A DNA stretch of 64,000 bases from Paracoccus everestensis (GTDB lineage Bacteria > Pseudomonadota > Alphaproteobacteria > Rhodobacterales > Rhodobacteraceae): the NCBI RefSeq assembly GCF_021491915.1, contig NZ_CP090836.1, positions 2,156,501 through 2,220,500 on the forward strand, read 5' to 3'. A program made the position numbers and the translations under genes. Below are positions 52,796 through 60,944 of the stretch, in pieces. Numbering within the stretch: the first letter of the stretch is position 1; each line of letters opens with the position of its first letter. The notes beneath the pieces were generated by a model, which was not told the origin of the DNA, did no database searches, and saw only the letters and a list, made by a program, of their open reading frames with translations.

Positions 52796-53958
52796 CCCCG
52801 GCCCCTTCGCAGGATTTCGGCCAGTTCGCCCTGGGGGCGGGTCCGGGTCAGGGCCAGCAGCATCCCGGCGGCAATGCCCGATGCGATGACGGATGATCCG
52901 CCATAGCTGACGAAGGGCAGCGTCATTCCCTTGGCAGGCAGCAGGCGCACGGCGACCCCCATGTTGATCAAGGCCTGGACGCCAAAGGCGCAGGCCAGGC
53001 CCGACCCGGCGATGCGCGCAAAGGCGTCGCGTTCGCGCAGCAACCGCAGCAAGGACCGCACGACGATGGTGCAATACAGCGCGATCACGGCCAGGACCAG
53101 GACGGTGCCGTATTCCTCGGCCGCCACCGCGATGATGAAGTCGGTATGCGCATCGGGCAGCGACCACTTCACGCTGCCCTCGCCCACGCCGACGCCAAAG
53201 AAGCCGCCGTCCTGGATGGCCTTGGTGGCATAGCCGATCTGGGTGCGGGGGTCGATCTCGGGGTTGAGGAAGCCATTGATGCGGCGGGCAAAGTGTTCGG
53301 ACGCGCCATAGGCGAAAACGCCCCCGACTATTGCCAGCCCGGCCACGCACATCAGCAGCAGCATCGGCGCGCCTGCGATGAAATACATCACCAGCCAGGA
53401 AAACAGCACCAGCGATGCCTGGCCGAAATCAGGCTGCAAGGCCAGCAGGATCACCACCGCCATCGCCGTCAGAAAGGAATAAAGCCTGCCCGGCGGTCCG
53501 CCGATCGTTTGCGCGGCGGCCATGAACCAGGCGCAGATCGCCACGAAACCGGGTTTCAGGAACTCGGACGGCTGCATGGAAACGCCGGCAATGGACAGCC
53601 AGCGCGTGGCGCCCTTGCCGTGATCCTCGCCGATGAAGGGCAGCAGCATGATCAGCACGAAGGCCGCCGCAAAGCCCAACACCCCGATGCGCCGGATCTG
53701 GCGCGGCGACATCATCGAGATCACCAGCATCGTGACCAGAGCCATGGCCCCGAACACCCCCTGCCGCTGGACATAGTAAAAGCGCGGCAGATCGTTCTTT
53801 TCCGCCAGCGGGACAGAGGCCGCCAGCCCCAGAAGGATGCCGATGGCAAACAGCCCCAGCATGCAGGCCAGCGACCATTTGTCCAGCGTGCGCCACCAGC
53901 GTGGAAGAATCGGGTCGCCCGCCCGAACGGGCGTCGTGCCAAAGACCATCTCGGTCAT
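52792..53958 (-). CDS. ftsW: SEDS peptidoglycan glycosyltransferase FtsW
   Basis: 388 residues, ten predicted membrane helices. Conserved SEDS segments: [44 protein letters not shown], and [27 protein letters not shown]. Polymerises septal glycan with FtsI, which is not in the window. First gene of the retained dcw cluster here: ccdA lies upstream instead of murD, so the promoter must be in the 106-base gap, where I see no clear match. Confidence 0.95.
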   Translation of the reverse strand: MTEMVFGTTPVRAGDPILPRWWRTLDKWSLACMLGLFAIGILLGLAASVPLAEKNDLPRFYYVQRQGVFGAMALVTMLVISMMSPRQIRRIGVLGFAAAFVLIMLLPFIGEDHGKGATRWLSIAGVSMQPSEFLKPGFVAICAWFMAAAQTIGGPPGRLYSFLTAMAVVILLALQPDFGQASLVLFSWLVMYFIAGAPMLLLMCVAGLAIVGGVFAYGASEHFARRINGFLNPEIDPRTQIGYATKAIQDGGFFGVGVGEGSVKWSLPDAHTDFIIAVAAEEYGTVLVLAVIALYCTIVVRSLLRLLRERDAFARIAGSGLACAFGVQALINMGVAVRLLPAKGMTLPFVSYGGSSVIASGIAAGMLLALTRTRPQGELAEILRRGRG

Positions 53959-54064
53959 GGGAATACCGCCGTCACTGCCTCAGAGAATCTGCCCGGTTTG
54001 TCCGGGTCTGCCGATCAGCATAGCGGGAAAATCGGGTCCGCGCTACTGGCGATTGGGGACAGGG

Positions 54065-54808
54065 TCACCCCAACATCGCCAGCCCCGGAAAGGTTTCCAG
54101 CAACCAATAGGAGAATGCCGAAAACGCCCCGGTCAGAAGCATCACGCCCACGACCAGCAACAGGGCGCCCATCACGCGTTCGATGACGCGCAGCCAGGGC
54201 TTGATGCGGTTCATCAGGCCGATGGCGCGGTTGATGAAGATCGCGGCCAGCAGGAACGGGATTCCCAGGCCCAGGGCATAGACCGCCAGCAGGGCGGTGC
54301 CCCGCGACAACTCTCCCCCGGTCGCGGCCAGCGACAGGATCATGCCCAGTTGCGGGCCGATGCAGGGCGTCCAGCCAAAGGCGAAGGCAAGCCCCAGCAC
54401 ATAGGCGCCAAAGGCCCCCCCGTCCTGCTTGCCCGCATTCACCCGCGCCTCGTGATCCAGGATCGGAATGCGGATCACGTGCAGGAAATGCAGGCCCATC
54501 ACGATCACCATGACGCCCGCGGCCTTGGCCAGAAGATCCTGATATTGCAGAAAGGCCCGCCCAAAGGCCGATGCGGCAAAGCCCATGATCAGGAATACCG
54601 TGGACAGGCCCAGCACGAAGAACAGCGCGGGCAACACGGCGCTGCGTTCGTGCGTTTTCAACCCGTTCACACCGACCCCCGTCATATAGGCCAGATAGGG
54701 CGGCACGATGGGCAGCACGCAGGGCGACAGAAAGGACAGGATCCCCGCCAGCAACGCGACAAGGGCGGCGGGCAGGAAGGCGGCGGTGGCAAGTTCGATT
54801 CCCAGCAT
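54065..54808 (-). CDS. ccdA: Cytochrome c biogenesis protein CcdA
   Basis: 247 residues from the ATG at 54808, six membrane helices. Carries reducing equivalents from cytoplasmic thioredoxin across the membrane for cytochrome c maturation. The redox cysteines are Cys30 (SFLSPCVLP) and Cys149 (FGWTPCIGP), each in a helix before a proline, as in DsbD-family CcdA. Single gene on the minus strand; no ccm genes adjoin it. Lies between rne and ftsW. Confidence 0.92.
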   Translation of the reverse strand: MLGIELATAAFLPAALVALLAGILSFLSPCVLPIVPPYLAYMTGVGVNGLKTHERSAVLPALFFVLGLSTVFLIMGFAASAFGRAFLQYQDLLAKAAGVMVIVMGLHFLHVIRIPILDHEARVNAGKQDGGAFGAYVLGLAFAFGWTPCIGPQLGMILSLAATGGELSRGTALLAVYALGLGIPFLLAAIFINRAIGLMNRIKPWLRVIERVMGALLLVVGVMLLTGAFSAFSYWLLETFPGLAMLG

Positions 54809-54869
54809 GGCGGGCACCTTACCCGTTCGGGCAGCGCAAGCCATGGGTCATTGCGTCACGTCTTTGCGA

Positions 54870-54897
54870 AAGGGGCGCGGTGTGACCCGCGCCCCTT
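54870..54897 (-). terminator. Terminator after rne
   Basis: Perfect 11-bp stem (AAGGGGCGCGG and complement) with a 6-base loop, starting 7 bases past the rne stop. The following tail has only a short TTT, so termination may be partial. Confidence 0.65.
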
Positions 54898-54903
54898 GCA
54901 CCA

Positions 54904-57579
54904 TCAGCGGTTGCCCGACCACCAGCCCCGGCGCTTGGGGCGGTCAGGGTCGGCTTCGGCCATTTCCGGCTCGCGCTCGGCCGGGCGGTCGTCGAATGAT
55001 TCCGCCGGTTCGGAGCCAGCGGTTTGGTCCCCGACCGGGATACCTTGCGGCGTTTCATCCTCGACCGTGCTGCCTTGCGGCGCTTCGTCCTCGGCCTCGC
55101 CCTGCGCCGCCTCAGACTGTGTCGATTCGACAAGGACCGCTTCGATCACGGTTTCCTCGATCCCTACGGCGACCACGCCGGCCGGCAGGAAATCCTCGGC
55201 CAAGGGTTCGGGTTGGGCCGCCTGGGGTTCGGTGGCGATTTCCGACAAGGGCACGATCTCGCCTTCATCGGAGGTTTCCGGGGGTTCGCGACGGGCGTTC
55301 AGGCCGGGCATCGCTTCGACCGGCTCGTCCGGCTGATCTTGCAGATCCACGACCTCGGGCAGACCCTCGGCCTGGGGCAGATCGCCGTTGCGGCGGCGGT
55401 TGCGCGACCGCGACCGGCGGCGGCGGCCGTTTTGCCTGGCGTCGCCGGAGTCCCCCTCGGCGGCGTCCGCGTCGCCGAACGCCTCGGCGGTTTCGCCAGC
55501 CTCGGCGTCGTCCCCGTCCGTTTCGCCCGCGTCGCCATCGCCCGCTTCGCTTTCGGCCCGTTCGCCCGGCTTGCGCCGACGGCGGCGGCGGCGGCGGCCC
55601 CTGCCCTCGCCCGTCTCATCCTCGGCCGACGCAGCTTCACCGGCGTGCGCGGCCGTCTCCTCGGCACGCTCCTCGGCCTCGGCCTCGGCTTCGATTTCCT
55701 CGGGCAGATCCTCGTCCTCGTCGTCGATCTGGGCCATCAGGTCGGCATCCACCGACAGGACGGGGGCCGTGACATCGGGGACGTTGCGGGTCGCCGTCTT
55801 GAACTTCTCGATGGCGAAATCGGGCGAGATCAGCGACGGATCGGCCTCCAGCCGGATCGACAGGCCATAGCGCGCCTCGATCCCGGCGATGTGTTCGCGC
55901 TTCTGGTTGATCAGGAAGTTGGCCACCGCGATCGGCGCCTTGACCAGCACCTCGCGCGAACGCTTGCGGGTGCCCTCGTCCTCGATGGCGCGCAGGATGG
56001 TCAGCGCCAGGCTGTCGTCGGACCGGATCAGCCCGGTGCCGTGGCAATGCGCGCAAGGCTGGGTCGTGGATTCCAGCATCCCCGGACGCAGCCGCTGGCG
56101 CGACATCTCCATCAGGCCAAAGCCCGAGATGCGGCCCATCTGGATTCGCGCGCGGTCGGATTTCAGCTTGTCCTTCATCCGCTTCTCGACTGCGGCGTTG
56201 TTGCGCCGTTCCTCCATGTCGATGAAGTCGATGACGATCAGCCCGGCCAGGTCGCGCAGGCGCAACTGGCGCGCCACCTCGTCGGCGGCCTCCAGGTTGG
56301 TCTTCAGCGCCGTTTCCTCGATCGAGCCTTCCTTGGTGGCCCGGCCCGAGTTCACGTCGATCGCCACAAGCGCCTCGGTCACGCCGATGACGATATAGCC
56401 GCCCGATTTCAGCTGCACGGTCGGGTTGAACATCCCCGACAGATAGCTTTCCACCTGATAGCGCGCGAACAACGGCATCTGGTCGGTATATTGCTGCACG
56501 GACCCGGCATGGGTCGGCATGATCATCTTCATAAAGTCCTTGGCGGTGCGATAGCCGCGTTCGCCCTCGACCAGCACCTCGTCGATTTCCGAATTGTATA
56601 GGTCGCGGATGGTCCGCTTGATCAGGTCGCCTTCTTCATAGATCGCAGCCGGGGCCACCGACTTGAAGGTCAGGTCGCGGATCTGTTCCCACAAGCGCAG
56701 CAGGTATTCGTAATCGCGCCGGATTTCCGTCCGGGTCCGCTGGCTGCCCGCCGTGCGGATAATCAGCCCCGCGCCTTTCGGCACGTCCAGTTCGGACGCG
56801 ATGTCCTTGAGCTTCTTGCGGTCGGCGATGTTGGTGATCTTGCGACTGATGCCGCCGCCGCGCGCGGTGTTGGGCATCAGGACGCAATAGCGCCCCGGCA
56901 GCGACAGATAAGTGGTCAGCGCGGCGCCCTTGTTGCCGCGCTCCTCCTTGACGACCTGGACCAGCATGATCTGCCGGACCTTGATCACTTCCTGGATCTT
57001 GTAACGGCGCGGACGGGGCTTTTTCTGGACGCGGATTTCCTCGGCCACGTCCTCTTCGGCGACAGACTCGATTTCCTCGTCCTTGTCGGACGCGTCGGTC
57101 ACGGCGGTTTCGCCGTCGTTGTCGTGATCGCCGGCGTCGGCCTCGTCAGGTCCGGTATCCTGGTCGTCCCGGGTGTCGTCTTCGGGCGCGGCATCGGCCG
57201 TGGCAACCTCGTCGCCCGTTTCGGCGCGTTCGGCCTGCGGCTTGCGGCGGCGATTGCCTCGCGTTGCCTCCTCGGCCTCCTGCGCCTCGGCATAGGCGCG
57301 TTCCTCGGCGATCAGGGCCGCGCGGTCGGCGGCGGGGATCTGGTAATAATCCGGGTGGATTTCCGCGAAGGCCAGAAAGCCGTGGCGGTTTCCGCCGTAA
57401 TCCACAAAGGCCGCCTGCAACGAGGGTTCGACGCGGGTGATCTTGGCCAGGTAGATGTTGCCCGAAATCTGGCGCTTGTTTACGGTCTCGAAATCAAATT
57501 CTTCGACCTTGGTTCCGTCCACCACGACCACCCGAGTTTCCTCGGCATGGGTGGCGTCGATCAGCATTTTCTTTGCCAT
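54904..57579 (-). CDS. rne: Ribonuclease E/G
   Basis: 891 residues; the main endonuclease of mRNA decay and rRNA/tRNA processing. An S1 domain starts near residue 36 (ISGNIYLAKITRVEPSLQAAFVDYGGNRHGFL) but is split by an acidic insert of about 120 residues, as in other alphaproteobacteria. The DNase I-like catalytic part contains LVAIDVNSGRATKEG and LIVIDFIDME, with the acidic metal ligands. The Zn-link is Cys509/Cys512 (QPCAHCHG). From about 610 on, the tail is an Arg- and Glu/Ala-rich scaffold with basic RNA-binding blocks. Reads from a promoter about 375 bases upstream. Confidence 0.95.
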   Translation of the reverse strand: MAKKMLIDATHAEETRVVVVDGTKVEEFDFETVNKRQISGNIYLAKITRVEPSLQAAFVDYGGNRHGFLAFAEIHPDYYQIPAADRAALIAEERAYAEAQEAEEATRGNRRRKPQAERAETGDEVATADAAPEDDTRDDQDTGPDEADAGDHDNDGETAVTDASDKDEEIESVAEEDVAEEIRVQKKPRPRRYKIQEVIKVRQIMLVQVVKEERGNKGAALTTYLSLPGRYCVLMPNTARGGGISRKITNIADRKKLKDIASELDVPKGAGLIIRTAGSQRTRTEIRRDYEYLLRLWEQIRDLTFKSVAPAAIYEEGDLIKRTIRDLYNSEIDEVLVEGERGYRTAKDFMKMIMPTHAGSVQQYTDQMPLFARYQVESYLSGMFNPTVQLKSGGYIVIGVTEALVAIDVNSGRATKEGSIEETALKTNLEAADEVARQLRLRDLAGLIVIDFIDMEERRNNAAVEKRMKDKLKSDRARIQMGRISGFGLMEMSRQRLRPGMLESTTQPCAHCHGTGLIRSDDSLALTILRAIEDEGTRKRSREVLVKAPIAVANFLINQKREHIAGIEARYGLSIRLEADPSLISPDFAIEKFKTATRNVPDVTAPVLSVDADLMAQIDDEDEDLPEEIEAEAEAEERAEETAAHAGEAASAEDETGEGRGRRRRRRRRKPGERAESEAGDGDAGETDGDDAEAGETAEAFGDADAAEGDSGDARQNGRRRRSRSRNRRRNGDLPQAEGLPEVVDLQDQPDEPVEAMPGLNARREPPETSDEGEIVPLSEIATEPQAAQPEPLAEDFLPAGVVAVGIEETVIEAVLVESTQSEAAQGEAEDEAPQGSTVEDETPQGIPVGDQTAGSEPAESFDDRPAEREPEMAEADPDRPKRRGWWSGNR

Positions 57580-58128
57580 TGCTATGTCTTTCGCGCAGAA
57601 GCGCGCCCGGCGGCGCCAGCGGCACCCCCGAACGCAGACTGCGATATGATGATGGGGACACGGGCGCGGCAGGGGCTACGGCGATGCGGCGGGAAGGGCT
57701 GAATGCCCCCCCGTCCCGATCCTGTCCGTCCCGTGCGCGCGTCATCGCGTCTGTTCCTTACGGTTGACGCGAAGGCCAAAGCCCGTTGCGCCGCTGTCCG
57801 ATATCGCCCGGCCGCATCGTGATGCGCCCCGGACGGGCTTTCCCGCATGACACATGCCGCCTTCCGAAACCCGGTGCGAAAAATGCCACGCTGCGAAACT
57901 GTGGGCGTCGCGCAACCCCCGATTGCGGGCAGCAGGACGCATAGCCGCAACATAGAGGGCTAAGGGTGGAAAATTCAATGCCGAAAACGGCATGGCGCGG
58001 AATACGCGGGTTCTGGCCTGCGTAAACGAACCGCGCGCACCGTGCTTCACGCAGGCTTAACGCTTCTTTCACGCCGGTGTTGCACCCTGTGCCTATGCCC
58101 CGTGACCAGAAGATCAGGAGAAAGCGTC
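57580..58128 (-). other. 549-bp region between rne and the hydrolase gene; long rne leader
   Basis: No protein gene is convincing in either strand; the open frames seen are short and lack ribosome sites or family features. From the predicted promoter at 57950-57978 the rne transcript would have a leader of about 365 bases, comparable to the long structured leaders through which RNase E is known to control its own mRNA in enterobacteria. Confidence 0.55.
57950..57978 (-). promoter_or_regulatory. Predicted rne promoter
   Basis: Minus strand TTGAAT (57973-57978), 17-base spacer, CTATGT (57950-57955). Lies in one of the few AT-rich stretches of the gap. Confidence 0.45.
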
Positions 58129-59025
58129 ATGCCGGTGGTCAAGGTCGATGCGGATCGCGCGCAGCCCGAAGGGCTGATCCCCGCCGCCCGCGCCCTGCCC
58201 GGCCATGCGCCCCTGATCGTGATGATCCACGGTTTCCGTTACTCTCCCGCCGCCGCTCATTGCGACCCGCACCGCCACATCCTGTCCCTGGACCCCGATC
58301 CTGCGGATCGCCGGGTGCTGTCCTGGCCCCGCGCCCTGGGATTTGGCGCAGGCGCACCGGACGAAGGCCTGGGCCTTGCCTTCGGGTGGGAAGCACGCGG
58401 GATGCTGGGCCAAGCCTATGCCCGTGCCGAGGATGCCGGGCGGGCGGTCGCGGTCCTGGTATCGGATCTGGCCCAGCAGGCGGGTCGGCCGGTGGCGCTG
58501 ATCGGGCATTCGCTGGGCGCGCGGGTGGCCTTGCAGGCCTTGCACCATGCCGATGGGGGCAGCATCGGCCGGATCGTCCTGTTGACGGGGGCGGAGTTCC
58601 GCGACACCGCTGCCGCCGCCCTGGACAGCCCCGCGGGCCGCCGCGCCGAAGTGCTGAACATCACGTCCCGGGAAAACGACCTGTTCGATTTCGCGATGGA
58701 AATCTGGCTGGACCGGGGGCGCAGGCAGGCGCTTGGCTTTGGGCTGGACCGGCCCGCGGCGAACTGGGTGGACGTGCAGATCGACGACCCGGCGACGCTG
58801 GCGGCACTTGACCGGCTGGGCTTCGCGACCGAGCGTCCGTCGCTGCGCTTGTCGCATTGGTCGCCCTATCTTCGGCGCGGGCTGTTCGATTTCTATCGCA
58901 CCGCCCTGGCGCAGCCCTGGGCCTTGCCCTTGTCGATGCTGCGCACCCGCCTGCCAGGACGGATACAGCCCCGCTGGTCACGTCTGCTGGCCGCGCCCGC
59001 GCAGATCGGCGGGGTGCGCGCCTGA
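58129..59025 (+). CDS. Alpha/beta hydrolase, probable esterase or lipase
   Basis: 298 residues from the ATG at 58129, preceded by CAGGAGAAAG; the longer open frame upstream is not used. The oxyanion-hole strand IVMIHGFRYSP is near residue 31 and the nucleophile elbow GHSLGAR near 125, with a downstream Asp in SRENDLF and a His in RLSHWSP as candidates for the rest of the triad. No signal peptide. Substrate unknown. Monocistronic, divergent from rne and ending one base before the convergent yciB. Confidence 0.82.
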   Translation: MPVVKVDADRAQPEGLIPAARALPGHAPLIVMIHGFRYSPAAAHCDPHRHILSLDPDPADRRVLSWPRALGFGAGAPDEGLGLAFGWEARGMLGQAYARAEDAGRAVAVLVSDLAQQAGRPVALIGHSLGARVALQALHHADGGSIGRIVLLTGAEFRDTAAAALDSPAGRRAEVLNITSRENDLFDFAMEIWLDRGRRQALGFGLDRPAANWVDVQIDDPATLAALDRLGFATERPSLRLSHWSPYLRRGLFDFYRTALAQPWALPLSMLRTRLPGRIQPRWSRLLAAPAQIGGVRA

Positions 59026-59026
59026 G

Positions 59027-59635
59027 TCACTTCATGGCGTCGTCGGTCGGCACCTCGATGGCATGGGCGCGATACAGGCCCGCATTCGCCATCAGGAAGA
59101 CAAAGATCACCAGCGGCATCCCGAAGGTCTTGAAGTAAACCCAGGTTGTCTCGGACATGGCGCGCCAGACCACCTCGTTGGCGATGGCCAGCCCCAGGAA
59201 CAACAGCGCCATGCGCCCGGTCAGCTTGCGCCAGCCTTCGGCGTCCATGGGCAGGGCCTCGGACAGGATGGCTTGCAGCCAGTCGCGGCCCGCCACGAAG
59301 CTGAAGCCCAGAAGGCCCGCAAACAGCAGATAGATGATCGTGGGCTTGATCTTGAAGAAACGCGGATCGTTCAGCCAGACCGACAGCCCGCCAAACACCA
59401 CCACCAGGACCAGGGTGGCGATCTGCATGGGCGACAGCTTGCCCGTCAGCCGCCAGCGGACCAGCGTGGCAAGCGCCAAGGCCGGGATGAAGACCAGCGT
59501 GGCAAAGACCAGCGGCGTATAGGACTGGCCCCACAGCGCGACCGGGGTTCCCCGGTTCAGCATGAAGACCGCAAAGAACAGCAGCAGCGGTCCCCATTCC
59601 AGCACTTGCAGCACCCAGGCTTTCGGTTCCTTCAT
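59027..59635 (-). CDS. yciB: Inner membrane septation protein YciB/IspZ
   Basis: 202 residues with five or six membrane helices. Family features are LEWGPLLLFFAVF near the N-terminus, DPRFFKIKPTIIYLLFAGLL in the middle, and ANEVVWRAMSETTWVYFKTFG in the last third. E. coli YciB takes part in cell envelope synthesis and normal division, and Shigella IspZ is its homologue. Exact activity unknown. Here it ends 2 bases from the stop of the convergent hydrolase. Confidence 0.92.
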   Translation of the reverse strand: MKEPKAWVLQVLEWGPLLLFFAVFMLNRGTPVALWGQSYTPLVFATLVFIPALALATLVRWRLTGKLSPMQIATLVLVVVFGGLSVWLNDPRFFKIKPTIIYLLFAGLLGFSFVAGRDWLQAILSEALPMDAEGWRKLTGRMALLFLGLAIANEVVWRAMSETTWVYFKTFGMPLVIFVFLMANAGLYRAHAIEVPTDDAMK

Positions 59636-59692
59636 GGCGTCCTGTTCCCTTGCCCGTCAGACAGCGTCTTGTCCCGCATTGCAGGCGGGCGG

Positions 59693-60703
59693 TCAATCCA
59701 GCCGGATCGCCGCCAGGATCGGACCGGGCATCCCGTCACCGCCCTGTTCCCGCTGGACCAGCAGGGCGTGGCGGGTATCGGCGGGGAAGCGGTCGTCCGC
59801 AGGCCCGTCGGGGCTGATGGTCACGCGCAGGGCGGCGATCCCGTCCCATTCCGCCAGCCGGTCCAGCGACAGGACGACATTGGTATAGGTGATGGCCTTG
59901 CCGCGATTTTCCCCCGCGGTCATGTGTACCTCGCGTTCGGGGGCATAGCGGACCAGCAGGATATCGACTCCTCCGCCCAGATCGGACAAGGGCATCAGTT
60001 CGATCACCTCGCCCCGGGGGGTGGTGTCGCGCTGAACGCTGATGGTGGCGGGGGATACGCGGCTGGCGTCGATCAGGCCCATCAGTTGCGCGGGCCCCAG
60101 CGCAACGGCGGTATCCTGGCCATCCACGATGACCTGCGGCGTATAAACCGACCGTTCCCCTGCAACCAGGGCATAGCGTTCCTGACGCAGGGTGAATTCG
60201 GGCCGCGCGAAACTGTCGGCCCAGCCCAGGTAATCCCAGTAATCGACGTGAAAGGACAAGGGCAGGATGTCGGGTTCGTCCGACAAGCCCGCCAGCATGG
60301 CGTCGGCAGGCGGACAGGACGAACACCCCTGCGAGGTGAAAAGCTCGACCACCACGGGAAGCGCATCGGGGTTCAGGCCAAAGGCCTCCATGGGCGGCAC
60401 GCCGTCGCCTGCGGCAAAGCTGTTGAAGCCGCCCATGTCGGAGGGGACATGGGTGGACAGGGGCGACGGCTCGACCCGGCCCGCATCGTCGGGCGCGGCA
60501 ATGACCGGCGCGTCGTCGCCATGGTCCCCACTACCCGTGCCGGGGCCGGAGGCGCTTGCCGCAATGCCGCCGCCCTCAAACGCGCCGGATGCGGGATCGC
60601 CCCCTTGCGCGCCCGCGGACCCGCCGCCAAGCGCGATGGCCAGGCTGCAAAGCGATGCGGCGACAAGGGTTCTGGTCTTTGTGGCTGCCGTTCCGGTCAG
60701 CAT
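59693..60703 (-). CDS. DUF1223 thioredoxin-like protein, exported
   Basis: 336 residues. A signal-like N-terminus (1-32) leads into a low-complexity stretch of about 75 residues rich in Gly, Ala, Ser and Asp, then the DUF1223 domain (about 113-336), which opens with VVVELFTSQGCSSCPPADAML. The Cys127/Cys130 pair (CSSC) and following Pro resemble a thioredoxin active site, so a periplasmic redox role is likely. Homologues usually begin the domain soon after the signal peptide, so the low-complexity insert is unusual. Divergent from acnA. Confidence 0.83.
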   Translation of the reverse strand: MLTGTAATKTRTLVAASLCSLAIALGGGSAGAQGGDPASGAFEGGGIAASASGPGTGSGDHGDDAPVIAAPDDAGRVEPSPLSTHVPSDMGGFNSFAAGDGVPPMEAFGLNPDALPVVVELFTSQGCSSCPPADAMLAGLSDEPDILPLSFHVDYWDYLGWADSFARPEFTLRQERYALVAGERSVYTPQVIVDGQDTAVALGPAQLMGLIDASRVSPATISVQRDTTPRGEVIELMPLSDLGGGVDILLVRYAPEREVHMTAGENRGKAITYTNVVLSLDRLAEWDGIAALRVTISPDGPADDRFPADTRHALLVQREQGGDGMPGPILAAIRLD

Positions 60704-60736
60704 TCCGGGGTCCGATACGTGATTGATCTGTCCCCT

Positions 60737-60765
60737 GCATAGCCCCCGGCGCGCGCCGCGAACAA
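60737..60765 (-). promoter_or_regulatory. Predicted promoter of the DUF1223 gene
   Basis: Minus strand TTGTTC (60760-60765), 17-base spacer, CTATGC (60737-60742), 34 bases before the ATG. Confidence 0.45.
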
Positions 60766-60809
60766 ATCAACGCTTCGTTAAGCAGGATGTGACCGTCATT
60801 CCGTGCCCC

Positions 60810-60847
60810 TTGAGCAACAGCCCGGCTTATGGTATGCGATTGCATAC
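60810..60847 (+). promoter_or_regulatory. Predicted acnA promoter overlapped by a 16-bp palindrome
   Basis: TTGAGC (60810-60815), 17-base spacer, TATGCG (60833-60838). The perfect inverted repeat GTATGC-GATT-GCATAC (60832-60847) covers the -10 box, the position expected for a repressor operator. The leader to the acnA ATG would be about 100 bases. Confidence 0.55.
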
Positions 60848-60944
60848 AATTCGCCGCGTGACGCCCTTGCGCAGCCCCGCCGCATGGGGCAAAGCAGGGG
60901 CCATCCATGCCCGACCCATCCATTTCGCAGACAGGGAGGCCACC

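Noticed and set aside
57742..58050. 102-codon minus-strand frame between rne and the hydrolase
   Set aside because: No ribosome site, no recognisable domain, and it overlaps a better promoter match; more likely leader and non-coding sequence.
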